Assembly: GCA_003996215.1 (NCBI GenBank)
Contig: QJPP01001786.1
Location: 62,001-126,000 of the forward strand
DNA length: 64,000 bases
Source of the DNA: Jaltomata sinuosa
Taxonomy: Eukaryota; Streptophyta; Magnoliopsida; Solanales; Solanaceae
Reading direction: 5' to 3'
Shown here in pieces: positions 1 through 10,800 of the stretch. Within the stretch, counting starts at the first letter, position 1. The number at the start of each line of letters is the position of its first letter. The notes under the pieces were generated by a model. It saw nothing but the letters and a program-made list of their open reading frames with translations, was not told the origin of the DNA and made no database searches. The translations under genes were made by a program, and so were the position numbers.

Positions 1-1258
1 CTTCAATTCTTCAATGAGACTTCCTCAGTATATCATCATAGTATATCGACATACTGGCATGTTATCATGGAGGATTGCTTCAGTCCTATAATGAGACACT
101 CCTCATTCCTCCATGATACTATACTGACATGGTATGATCCTTTAATAAGACACTCCTCAATCTTATATGATACCATCAAAGTATATCTTATATACTAGGC
201 ATGGTATCATGGAGGACTGCTTCAGTCCTTCAATGTGACACTCCTCAACATACAATCACAGCATATCTATATACTGACATAGTATCATGGAGGACTACTT
301 CAGTTCTTCAATGAGACTTCCTCAGTATACCATCATAATATATCGATATACTACATGTTATCATGGAGGACTGCTTCAGTCCTTCAATGAGACTCTCTTT
401 ATTCCTCCATGATTGCATCACAATATATAGATATATTAGCATGGTATCATCCTGCAATGAGACACTCCTCAATCTTACTTGATACTATTTTCATATATCT
501 ATATATTGGCATGGTATCATGGAGGACTGCTTCAGTACTTCAATGAGACATTCATCAGTATACCATCAAAGTATATTGGCATGGTATCATCCTTCAATGA
601 GACACTCATCAGTATACCATCAGAGTATATTGGAATGATATCATCCTTCAATGAGACACCCCTCAGTCCTCTATGATACAATCACAACATATCTATATAC
701 TGACATGGTATCATAGAGGACTGCTTTTGTCCTTTTATTAGACACTCCTCAATATACCATCATAGTATATCTATATATGAGTATGGTATCATCCTTCAAT
801 GAGACACTCCTCAAGCTTCCATATCTATATACTGGCATGGTATCATGGAGAACTGCTTCAGTCTTTCAAATGAGACACTTCTTAGTCCTCCATGATACCA
901 TCATAATATATCTATACACTGACATTTTATCATTAATGTCTGCTTTAGTCCTTTAGTAAGACACTCATCAGTCCTCTGTGATATCATCACATTATATCTA
1001 TATATTGTCATCTTATCATTGATGTCTGCTTCAGTCCTTCAGTAAGACCTCCATGATACTATCATAGTATATATCTATATATTGTTATGGTATCATTGAG
1101 GTTTGCTTCAGTCCTCAATGATACCATCACAGTATATCTATATATTGTCATGGTATCATTGATGCTTGTTTCAGTCCTTTAGTGAGACCTCCATGATACT
1201 ATTACAATATATCTATATATTAACATGGTATCATTGAGATATGCTTCAGTCCTTTAAT
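1..1258. repeat. Degenerate minisatellite, unit about 60-86 bp
   Basis: The core 'ggtatcatggaggactgctt' followed by 'cagtccttcaatgagacac' recurs about every 60-86 bases, with AT-rich 'catcacagtatatctatata' between copies. Copies begin near 200, 278, 354, 440 and 510 and shorten and diverge toward 1258. The window starts inside the array, so its full size is unknown. Short ORFs here are just translated repeats. I see no similarity to the 155 bp satellite further on. Confidence 0.85.
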
Positions 1259-1261
1259 AGA

Positions 1262-1346
1262 TCACAAGATTCAAAAAAAATTTGTTACTTTCTTAAACTC
1301 CATGCCAAGTCAAAACATGACAAACAAATTGAAATGAAGAAAGTAT
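1262..1346. mobile_element. Possible Stowaway-like MITE fragment
   Basis: The stretch 'ttactttcttaaactccatg' then 'ccaagtcaaaacatgacaaa' resembles the internal right half of the complete Stowaway-like element at 2702-2940 ('cttaaacattgtgccaagtc'). Terminal inverted repeats are not preserved, so this is only a probable remnant at the edge of the minisatellite. Confidence 0.35.
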
Positions 1347-2372
1347 ATATTTTGTTTCTATTTGCAAAAGCGAAAAAAACTATAAAAATATATATTTCAT
1401 TAATTTAGATTTTAATAAATAAGTTGTGGACTTTAATATATTTTTTATTGTAGTCTAGTTATTTAATTATTTTATTTTAACTAATTTAAAAATAATTAGT
1501 TAATATTTTTATCTTTGTATTTTATTTTTGTTTGTTAAGTTCCTTACACGACAGGTTCCTCTCCTTCGTGGGATAGGGCACATTCCATTATGCCATAACC
1601 ACGCTTTAAAACTCGATCCAGCTCTCAAACTATATGGTCCTCGTCACCAGTCAGCTAATACTGGCAAAAATATAGAAAGAGGGAAAAACATAAAAAGAAG
1701 ATAAACTAACAAAAAAAAGAGAAAAAAGAATTAAGAGAAAAATTGACAGTAAAAGAAGAAAATCAAATTTAAAAAGAAGAAACAAATAATAAAAATGTCA
1801 TCAAATGATATCTTTAATAAACGATATTAAATGAGGAAATGACAAAAGCAAAAGATTAAAGTCCAAAGACATTAAATAAAAGGATAAATAATTAAATGAA
1901 AGGACAAAAAAGAAGACAAAGAAAGCATTGTTCATCTCAAAAGAATAGGGGGCATCTCGGGTAAAATATATTTGTTGCTTGGGCATTTTTAAAATTAGTA
2001 TGTAAGAGGACATTTGGGTGTTAATACTTTAATTTTTTAATCCATTTACTGTACTTTTTTCTAAAAAAATTAGGATATGTTTATAAATTACATTAAAATA
2101 AATATTTTTAAAAATCGTACACATGTAATGTCTAATTGGTTTGATTCGATTTGACCTTTTTTATAGTAAAATTAAACTAAATCAATTATTATCGAATTTT
2201 ATTTTCAGTATTAAACCAAATCACTAATCGCTTAAATTTCTCGGCTTGACTCGAATTATCAATTTTCTTTGTGCACCCTTAATTACAGTTGTTTAATAAG
2301 AGATTTGATTGGTATAGACGATATAAAATCTACAATAAGTTTGTCCTTTTAGAAGGTTTCAAAGAGCTCTTA
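1347..2372. other. AT-rich intergenic stretch, no gene seen
   Basis: About 1 kb of A/T-rich sequence with homopolymer runs. The only somewhat less AT-rich block is at 1545-1660. No ORF here resembles a known protein, and no tRNA, rRNA or clear repeat structure was recognised. Confidence 0.6.
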
Positions 2373-2424
2373 GGACATGTTTGGTGTGATGAATAAGGGG
2401 AGATAGTCTTGTGATAAATATTTA

Positions 2425-3464
2425 GGGCCTGTTTGGCCGTGTGATTAAAATTTATTTATTTTAAAAAGCACTTTTATTAAAATAATTTTTTAGAAAAGTT
2501 CTTTTGAAAAAAATAGCTTGTGTTTGGCTAATTTATTTGAAAAGTGCTTTTGAATATTTGATAAGTAGATTGTGTTTGACTAATTTTTTTGAAAAGTGCT
2601 TTTGAATATTTGATAAGTAGATTGTGTTTGACTAATTTTTTTAAAAAGTATTTGTAAGAGTCAAATTACGAAAAAGAACATATATCAATGCATTTTTACT
2701 ACTCCCTCTGTCCCATTTTATGTGGCACACTTCTGTTTTTAGTCCGTCCCAAAAAAAAATGTCACATTTCTATAATTAGAAAAAATTTAACTTTGAAATT
2801 TCCCTTTTACCATTAATGAAATGATTTACAATCACACAAATGTTCAATAATTATTTTGGACCACAAGTTTCAAAAGTCTTACTTTTTTCTTAAACATTGT
2901 GCCAAGTCAAATGGTGCCACATAAAATTGGACAGAGGGAGTATAAAGATTATTTTATAAAAAAATATATTTTTAGTATCTATTATGAAAACATTAATTAA
3001 GTTTTTATTTTATTTAATTATAATTAAAAAGTACATATTATAAATTTTCAATCAATATAATACACAAATCAATCAAAGAAAATATTAAATATTAATATAA
3101 TTTTAACATGATGATTTAAATATACTAAAAACATCAAGCAAAAAATAACTGTGCAATAAAGGAAGAATAGAATTCTTAAATGGAACTTAACAAAACCTAT
3201 GAGATATGTTAATTAACTAATGAGAGATATATTGATAAATATGTATAAATAGTAGGAATATTTTTGTCTTGAAAAAAATAATTTTCTGTTTCTGCTTATG
3301 TTAAAAGGCAGAAACTTTTAACTTCTTTCCAACTGCAGAAAAAGTGATTCTACTTCATTTTAAAAGTTATTTTACTGACTGGTCAAACACCTTAATTTTC
3401 TAAAAAATATATTTTTCTCAAAAAAAATATTTTTGACCTTCCAATCACAAGACCAAATAGGCTC
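2425..3464. mobile_element. Tourist-like (PIF/Harbinger) MITE, hosting a nested MITE
   Basis: The left end reads 'gggcctgtttggccgtgtga' and the reverse complement of the right end reads 'gagcctatttggtcttgtga'. These are imperfect terminal inverted repeats of Tourist type. The element is flanked on both sides by TTA (2422-2424 and 3465-3467), the 3 bp target duplication expected for PIF/Harbinger transposition. It contains a short direct repeat of about 63 bp near 2517-2640 and a complete Stowaway-like MITE at 2702-2940 that inserted later. There is no transposase ORF, so it is non-autonomous. Confidence 0.7.
2702..2940. mobile_element. Stowaway-like MITE (Tc1/mariner), copy 1
   Basis: A 239 bp element with near-perfect inverted ends: left 'ctccctctgtcccattttat', and reverse-complemented right 'ctccctctgtccaattttat'. 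It is flanked by TA on both sides (2700-2701 and 2941-2942), the dinucleotide target duplication of Stowaway/mariner elements. The CTCCCTC terminus is the Stowaway signature. It sits inside the Tourist-like element, so it is the younger of the two. It has no coding capacity. Confidence 0.88.
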
Positions 3465-3789
3465 TTAGTACCCCTTAATCCCTTGTTTGATTAAAAAGTT
3501 TTGAATAATTTATTTCAGAATTTATATTTAATATTGGGGATAAGTTATCCCTGTTTTTGGGTAGAATAATATTTCTGGAATAAGTTATCCCAGAATAAAA
3601 TAACTAAAATGATAAAAATACCCCTTAATTTTTTTTTTATATATCACTTTACACATCCTTTACACAACATTGATAAAGCAACATAGCAACACCCATGTAA
3701 AACATGTTTAGTCATTTGCATTGAGAAGCAATTTCTAAATTCTGCAGTTTTGATTTTTTTTTTTAAAAAAGTTAAGTGCTTTAATTATG

Positions 3790-3921
3790 TTAAATTATTA
3801 TTCATGGTGAAAGAGAAGGGAAACTTTTTTGTTCAGATCATATGGTGGTTACTATTTAAATTATTATTCATGGTGAAAGAGAAGGGAAACTTTTTTGTTC
3901 AGATCATATGGTGGTTACTAG
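3790..3921. repeat. Perfect 66 bp tandem duplication
   Basis: A 66-base unit, starting 'ttaaattattattcatggtg' and ending 'tatggtggttacta', occurs twice head to tail (3790-3855 and 3856-3921), essentially without mismatches. Because 66 is divisible by 3, a short ORF reads through both copies, but this looks incidental. The near identity indicates a recent duplication. Confidence 0.9.
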
Positions 3922-4179
3922 AATTTTTTTTTCAACAGGTTTACTAGAATTTTTTCAATAATTAAAAAAAAGTCTTCACGTGGCGTGCAATAGATGTGTT
4001 ATGTTAGCATCAATATTTTTTTTTACTTCCGTCGGGCATGATCAAATTGTAGTCACCACTTTTTTTATCTTTTGTCTTCTACTACATATATAATCATTGA
4101 CACAAAATTGAACACACACGCACAATCATGAGAATGCACATGAAAAAATTTCTTTCTTCCTATATAAAAAGTGGGAGTG

Positions 4180-5152
4180 AGCAGCTGAAGTAGACTGCTC
4201 ATAAACGATATGATTGTTTCAGCGAGTTCTACTCTCAAAATTTTTATATTATTCTCTATTTTAATTTATTTATTTTATTTTGAAATTATTATAAATCACA
4301 ATAATTAATAATTCATTATATATTTAAAAATTACATTAAAAGTATGATGAATCACAATAAAAAAATTACATTAAAAGTATTATAAATCATAATAATGAAC
4401 GAATTACATTAAAACTATTATAAATTACAATAATGAACAACTTAAAATATTCTTATATGAATTTCATTGATTTAAATTAAAATAATATATGTATATCTAA
4501 ATTAAGCATATCTTAGAATTTTGGAGTATCAATATTGGGCCCATGCATAGCAGGCTGCTCATGGATGACATGTCTGCTTCGGCGGGTTCCGCTCCAAAAA
4601 ATTTTATACTCTTCTGCGTTTTAATTTATTTGTCTTACGTTAAAAGTATTATAAATCACAATAATTAACAACTTATTATATATTTGAAAACTACATTAAA
4701 AACACTATAAATCATAATAAAAAATTACATTAAAAATATTACTCCCTCCATCCCAATTTATATGAGTTAGTTTGACTCGGCACAGAGTTTAAGAAAGAAA
4801 GAAAGACTTTTAAAATTTGTGGTCTAAAATAAGTCATAGATGTTTGTGTGGCTGTAAATCATTTTATTAAGGGTAAAATAGACATTTTAAAGTTTAATTG
4901 TTACTAAATATAGAAATGTGTCATTTGTTTTGGGATTGACTGAAAAGAAAAGTGAGTCATATATATTGGGACAGAGGGAATATAAATCACAATAATTAAC
5001 AACTTAAAATATTCTTATATGAATTTCATAGATATAAATAAAATAATGTATTCATATCTAAAAAATTCATTGATATAAATAAAATAATATATGCATATCT
5101 AAATTTGGTATATCTTAAAATTTTCGAATATCAATATTGGGCCCGTGCAAAG
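4180..5152 (+). repeat. Tandem duplication of a ~361 bp AT-rich module, second unit split by a MITE
   Basis: Unit 1 (about 4180-4548) and unit 2 (about 4549-5152) share, in order, 'actgctcat', a 'gcttcggcgggttc'-like block, several 'attataaatcacaataatta' blocks, 'atatctaaatt' and 'tatcaatattgggccc'. Corresponding anchors are 360 bases apart at the start and 602 apart at the end. The extra 242 bases equal the 239 bp Stowaway at 4742-4980 plus its TA duplication. The duplication therefore predates the MITE insertion. Confidence 0.75.
4742..4980. mobile_element. Stowaway-like MITE, copy 2
   Basis: A 239 bp element with left end 'ctccctccatcccaatttat' and right end 'atattgggacagaggga', flanked by TA (4740-4741 and 4981-4982). 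It is the same length and type as the copy at 2702-2940, but the internal sequence differs, so it belongs to a related subfamily. It lies inside the second unit of the tandem module. Confidence 0.85.
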
Positions 5153-5158
5153 CACGGG
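5141..5158. other. Perfect 7 bp stem hairpin cccgtgc-aaa-gcacggg
   Basis: 'gcccgtgcaaagcacggg' forms a GC-rich hairpin in otherwise AT-rich DNA, at the end of the second 361 bp unit. The first unit has a decayed version ('gcccatgcatagcagg', 4540-4553). Such hairpins occur near Helitron 3' ends, but the CTRR terminus expected just downstream is not seen, so a Helitron assignment is only a possibility. Confidence 0.45.
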
Positions 5159-5546
5159 AAACAGCTTCAAGTAAGCTAAATAAGGTGGAGATTTTATTTT
5201 TAAGAATGAATAACTAAAACTCTGCAAAAAAAATATAAAAAGCTAAATAAGATGGAGGATATTTGTAAGCAAACAACTTATTCTTAGAAATTATCCAATG
5301 CATATTCTATTTAATACAACAAACCAACCCCTTAATAAGAAATAATATCAGGATAACTAATCCCAACATAACTTATCTTCAAACCAAATAGCCCCTTAGT
5401 ATTTGGATAAGGACGGATCTATCATCACATTATGAAGAGGGGTGGAAGGGCAGAGGCCTTTGATGTCCCCTCCATTCAAGAATTGGGGTCTCACAATCAC
5501 TAGTCAATATTCTTTTCTCTCATGCATTTCTTCGTTCATGGTTCGA

Positions 5547-5667
5547 TATTCTGGTATCCTAGACGTAGAGGAACCACATCAATTCATCCCGAACTTGGTG
5601 GTTTAACTCTACTGCGGTGACGATATTGTAGGGGAGGTCCTGCGGAAAAATAGCTCGACGCAAGGAT
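5547..5667 (+). rRNA. rrn5: Plastid-type 5S rRNA pseudogene within the NUPT
   Basis: About 121 bases run from 'tattctggtatcctagacg' to 'ctcgacgcaaggatg'. This is full length for plastid 5S rRNA, including the 'catcccgaacttggtgg' core. Changes from the usual plastid sequence include 'tggtatcctagacg' in place of 'tggtgtcctaggcg'. It lies in nuclear DNA without a plastid promoter context and is not expected to be expressed. Confidence 0.9.
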
Positions 5668-5916
5668 GATAAAAAACTTAACACCTCTCATTCTTATTAC
5701 TTTTTCAATTTGAAAACGAAAAAAAATAATCAAAAGATCGTTTTATTCAAAACCTCAAAATTGTGACATCCCTTCTCTCCCACTTCACACCTCGAAACGC
5801 ACCCTTCTTATAAAGATAAATGTGCTTTCACATCTTCTTAACCCGAAATGGCTGGGGAGAAAAAAAGTTCCTTTTTTTAGAGTACTCCGGGGAACAAATC
5901 ACGTGGAGACCGGATG

Positions 5917-5942
5917 GAGCATGTAGCTTAGAGGATTAGAGA
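5917..5942 (+). pseudogene. Truncated plastid trnR-ACG (5' third only)
   Basis: 'gcatgtagcttagaggatta' followed by 'gag' corresponds to the acceptor stem and D-arm of plastid trnR(ACG), in the expected place after the rrn5 spacer. The sequence then departs and the anticodon, variable and T arms are absent. It cannot form a tRNA. Confidence 0.7.
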
Positions 5943-5964
5943 GCAGTATGATGGGCAACTATCT

Positions 5965-6397
5965 CCTGTGATTCAGAGAGGACTCGGTTGTTAGTTAGTA
6001 CACCCTTGGCTTCTGGGTGAACGTTTTCACTCTATTTTATTATATACGCTTAACGAAAAGAATATTTTTTGATACACCTAAGACATGGATTCTATATGAA
6101 CCAATGGATCGTGACAAGTCATTACTACTAACAATGACTTCCTCTTTCATTACTTCATTCTTTTCATATCCCTCTCCTTTGTTCTCAGTTACTCATCAAA
6201 TGGCACTCAATTCATATCTTTAAGTTCGATCATTGACAAGGTTCAAAGAAAGTGTGGGACATTGAAAAAGAATCGATGGAAAACCACAATGCTAGCAGAT
6301 GGCGGGCCTCCGCTTTTATTTTCATTAATGAAAGGAATTTTTACATAGATAATGTCTTGTGGAAGCTTTATTACACTTTTTAAGGGTGCTTTAAATT
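5965..6397. other. Unassigned stretch after the NUPT
   Basis: This contains a 68-codon ORF (6017-6223). Its sequence looks less AT-rich and more protein-like than the surroundings and could be further rearranged organelle DNA, but I could not match it to a specific plastid or mitochondrial gene. Nothing else was recognised. Confidence 0.35.
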
Positions 6398-7672
6398 AAT
6401 TACGATCTATAGCCTATTATTACATTTAATAGTTGATTAATTAGATAAAATATATTTTAAACATATGTTCTCTTCTTCTCCACAGTGAGCCGCTAGAGCT
6501 CCGACCAACAACTCCCACTCCTCATCTCCGACGAAACCTCAACCCATCACGTTCTCCACAACCCAGCCACCACGCTCCCTCCATTTCCCCTTCTTCTCAC
6601 ACCACAGCTACAACCAGGGAACCAGAAAGTTCCCACCTCCGTCGAGAACTCCAGTCAACCACGAGCTCCGGCGGAAACAATCACCCACAACTTTGAAATT
6701 TCAGATCTGGCCGGATATAGCTTCCCGGCGAAACTCCGGTGCTAACACAAATATATTCTCTCTTGTTTCTACTTTACATCACTCGATAATTAGGGATCCT
6801 ACTTCGTCATATGATGTAAACTTTAGATTCTTATCGAAAAATTTCTTCTTCATCCTCTATCTTCCTCTTTCTTCTTATTGTTTATTTGTAATTGTAATTG
6901 CGTGAAATACTCCATTGAGTTTATATTGTACATTCTTAATAATTGGGTTTGGTAGGAAATTTTTGAAGAACACCATTATATTGATAGATTTTTTTAGCTT
7001 AAAAAGTTCCTTGTTGAAGAAGGCGACGGTTTGGACAAACTGTCTCTGTGTTAAAGTTGGTTCATCGGATGCCGATGGTTTGTGAGTTTCGCCGGAGAAG
7101 GCGACGGTTTGGACGGAGGGAATAAAATGGGGGTCTGGTGGTGGTGATTCACCGAAGGGGAAGGGGTGAAATTTTTAAAAGTTGTATTAAAGTTGTATTA
7201 AAACTGTATTAAATAAATGATAGTTGTAATACAATTCGAATTCAATATTATATATTGTTATGAATTTGATAGTTATTATTTCAGAATAAATATAATACAT
7301 TTTAACAACGTAAACTAATTTAAGTAGTACGAAAATGTTTGAAATTCACATATAATACTTATAATACATTTGTATTAAAAATATTTTAGTTATGTATTCA
7401 TCACGTGCATTAAAACATGCCTATAATATGTATAATATATTGAATTCAAAATGTATTACAATTGTTGTTTATTTTTTTCTCTTATTAATGATGTTAAAAA
7501 TGTATTATACCTGAATTCCAACCATTCAAATACTATTCAAATTAGATCATGTGTTAATATATTAAAATTGTGTTAAAAATGTATTATATATGTTTTAGGT
7601 GATTCTGCTATTTTTGGTTAAAAAAAAAGGCTATAATCTGTAAGAGTAAAAGCTATACTATAATCCGTAATA
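6398..7672. mobile_element. Candidate non-autonomous DNA element with a GC-rich interior
   Basis: Near the left side 'attacgatctatagccta' is an approximate inverted match to 'aggctataatctgtaa' near 7630, which suggests terminal inverted repeats. The interior has a GC-rich, C/T-rich block (6480-6740) resembling a plant gene 5' region, a G-rich block (7020-7170) and long AT-rich arms with repeated 'tgtattaaa' words. No target duplication could be fixed and no transposase is present. This is a tentative call. Confidence 0.25.
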
Positions 7673-7864
7673 AAACTTTCATAATACATTATCTATGTAA
7701 AAAGACCCACCAGTTCAAAGAAATTTAAACATATATAACACGTCTCAACTGAATATTCCACAGAAAAGTTTAAGCGATTTGGCAATTATACCAGTAATAT
7801 GAGTAGGATTCGATGTTTCTTGAATTGAAATATTTACAGAGTTTTTCTCTCCCACCATCAAATA

Positions 7865-10800
7865 TCAAGGTAAGGGCTCTTGCGAATCTCCCAACCGCGA
7901 TAAATGCAGATAAGCATCAGTACCTGCAAAGCAGTGAAGTGAAGAGATATCAGGCGCTGAAGCCTACTAAATGAAATGTTATTTCCTACATCCATGTAGT
8001 GCGCTTAAGCCTACCATTACCATAAAAATATATTTAAATCCCACTCCATGTAGTCAAATCTTCGTCATTCATATATATTACTATTAGGGTGGACTCATTA
8101 TCCACATAATTTCAGATCGTGCACCACTAGCCCTCAAAAAAGTCTGGATATTAAAAAAATTATAGTTTTCAGTGTGATCTTATTCTAACTGGACGGTGGA
8201 GATGCACACATAACAGCTTCTTACAACCTTCACAAATACTTGTCCTAAATATTTTATCCAATTCTAACAACACTAGTGCAAGGCGTTAAAGAATGTGTCC
8301 CTCACATCAACAAAGTGAGATCTTAATTCACAAACCAACAGAAGATATTTCCAGGATCTTAATTAAGTCCAATAGCCTAATAGACACTTGTATTTGTTCC
8401 GTTTTGACATCCCGTCCTTCCTATATCACGGGATTTCATCCAGACACCTAAACTATGTCAAAATTAGTCTTTTATATGCCTCCAACCCTGTGTTGCTCAC
8501 TCGCCTTGACATGGAGGACACATCAAATCCACCTCAGATAAATTAAGGCCTATCATCATTTGTTTTTTCACAAAAAGTTAATATTTTTATAAAAAAGTCC
8601 AAATCCATCCATTTTTTTCAAAAAAGAAAGAAACAAAGAAAAAAAACATGTTCCCATCTCTCCATCTTCTACCCACCACCGTCATAGAAAACAACATTAA
8701 AAGTATAGATATTGCTTTTTGCTACAATAGCTGTTCCAAATGGGATAAAATCAAAAGAATAATGCACTCATTTATGGGGTTTGGTGTATTATCTGTGGAT
8801 TTCTCCTTTCCTATCTTCTTTTGTGGCTTCCTTCAGTTATGCCGTTTAGACCCTAGGCAAAATTTCTTCATTATTTCTTGTTAGTCTTCCTTTTCATGTG
8901 ATTTTTGTAGCTAGGTATGGATCTCTTCTCTACGTTTTAGTTAAGAATTGACTTTCTTGTCCAATCTAATAAAATATTGTTTTATTGCAGGGTCTATGCT
9001 TTACATTTGAATATTGATGTTGTCAAGTTTGATTCTTTAGATTTTCCCTCACCATTCTGGGTGTTGTTTGTTGTGGACGCCGATTGAGGAAGGAGAGGAA
9101 GTAAGGGTTTGCTTTTTTATTTTTTATGTCCTTTTTAGGTTCTCATTTCATTTCTTATTCCTAAGTTTGATATCCACGCTAATTACACGTGTAATACACA
9201 CATTTTATCCAACTCAGCCATCAAGTTGCCATATATGCCCAATCAATGCTCAGGAGGGTTTAAATTAGTGTGTTTCAACAACTATAGGTGTTTGGATAAA
9301 ACTCTGTGGAGTAGAGGCCGCAGGATGTCAAATCGGTACAAGTAGAGGTTTGTATTAGATTATTCAACCTTTTAATTATAGTACCAGATTATTTATATCC
9401 TAGTGAGGTAATCAAATCTGAAATTTGTATAGTCGCACCCTGCTAAACGACCAATTCGTTTGTTAGTATCATGATATTTCTAGGGCCTAGATAAGCAAAT
9501 ACAATTACACAACTAACCACAACAACACCTTACAGAAATTTATTCCAGTCTAGTAATCTAGAGATTGAAAGTCATGCAAACAAGGGTAAGAGGTAATATA
9601 ACATACCATAGCCTTCCATGGAGATAATTTGCAAATCCCCTCCAAAGTAGCGAGCATATAAACGACTTATTGGAAGTCCATATCCATAACCAGCCAACGT
9701 AGATAGAGTAGCCACGTCAGTTGTTTCAAGGTCTGAATGCTCATCCAATGGATTCCTGGCAGTACTGTAGAGATAAGTAAAAATTTTGGGAAGGCCGCTT
9801 CTTGGTATACCACCCCCTTCATCTGAAACCTACACAACACATAAACCAAACTTGATAAGGATGGGTAGGAAAATAGTCAGATAGACGTCCTTACAACAAA
9901 GAAGCAAAAAATCCCATAATAATATAATGGCCAAACACATATACAGGCCCTCAAACTTGCCCGAAAATTCCATTTAGACACTTAAACTTTGCCTTGTTCC
10001 AATTGAACACAAAACTATACACAAGTTTATTCCTATCAGACACAACATGCTGACTTGGCACAAAGTGTGGGTTGCACAACATTTAAGCGCGTGACCGTTG
10101 GCTGACATGGCTTACAACGGTAATATCACCATCTCTAAAAGCTTTTATTTAAACCCTAATTTCTCATAATCGCTTTTCATTGTTCTGTTCTTCATTGTTC
10201 GTCTGATTTTATTTATCCAAATTAGGTCACAAAAATAAAAAAAAATCAATTCTTGTGTGTTCTATGCCCTTATTTTGAATTTTGTTCTAATTTTTTTTAA
10301 TTATGTGAAATAATTTTTCCCACATAAGACGCATATATAAGTACACACGTTTATTTATGAAATGTGTCAAGTCAGCGTGTTGTGTCTGATAGGAATAAAC
10401 TTTTGTATAGTTTTGTGTTTAATTGGAACAAGGCAAAGTTTAAGTGTCTAAATGGGATATTCGAACAAGTTTTAGGGCATGTATATGTGTTTGGCCTAAT
10501 ATAATTACAGTTCTTAGACAGAACACTTGAGAAGGGATCATGCCTTGATGGTAACATCCTCTAGACCATCAGCAACTATTATTCGAATAGGAGGGGCCAC
10601 TTTTTCCGAGTCCACAAATCGCTCTTCCACAGCACGCAAGGAGTTCTTAACCAACTCAAAAACCATCAAATGCAAATGTGTTGGCACATAGCTGTCATGG
10701 ATCTCCGAAAACAAGAGAAGCATATTATGTTTAGAACATTTTACAACAACTAGAGTCCATATTACGTTTAGAACATTTACATCAATAAATTTTGGGACTA

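Larger units (their letters stand above)
5437..5964 (+). other. Nuclear plastid DNA insertion (NUPT): 4.5S-5S spacer, rrn5, spacer, start of trnR
   Basis: The order and sequence match the plastid inverted repeat. The 4.5S-5S spacer ('gcagaggcctttgatgtccc') comes first, then 5S rRNA, then the rrn5-trnR spacer ('aaagataaatgtgctttcac'), then the first bases of trnR-ACG. Scattered substitutions relative to the plastid sequence as I know it show decay in the nucleus. Plastid similarity becomes unrecognisable shortly after 'ggattagag' at 5942, so the right boundary is uncertain. Confidence 0.85.

Noticed and set aside
479..676. 65-codon ORF at the left end
   Set aside because: It is a translation of the minisatellite; the protein is itself a repeat (SIPSEYIGM) and follows the DNA unit.
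3750..3947. ORF with an internal repeat (LLFMVKEKGNFFVQIIWWLL twice)
   Set aside because: The repeat is a perfect 66 bp DNA duplication whose length is a multiple of 3. There is no similarity, no context and low complexity.
5547..5667. Functional 5S rRNA gene
   Set aside because: It is the plastid type, embedded with plastid spacers and decayed, so it is a nuclear plastid insertion and not a nuclear 5S gene.
6017..6223. 68-codon ORF as a plastid gene fragment
   Set aside because: It looks protein-like, but I could not match it to any plastid gene, so no gene call was made.
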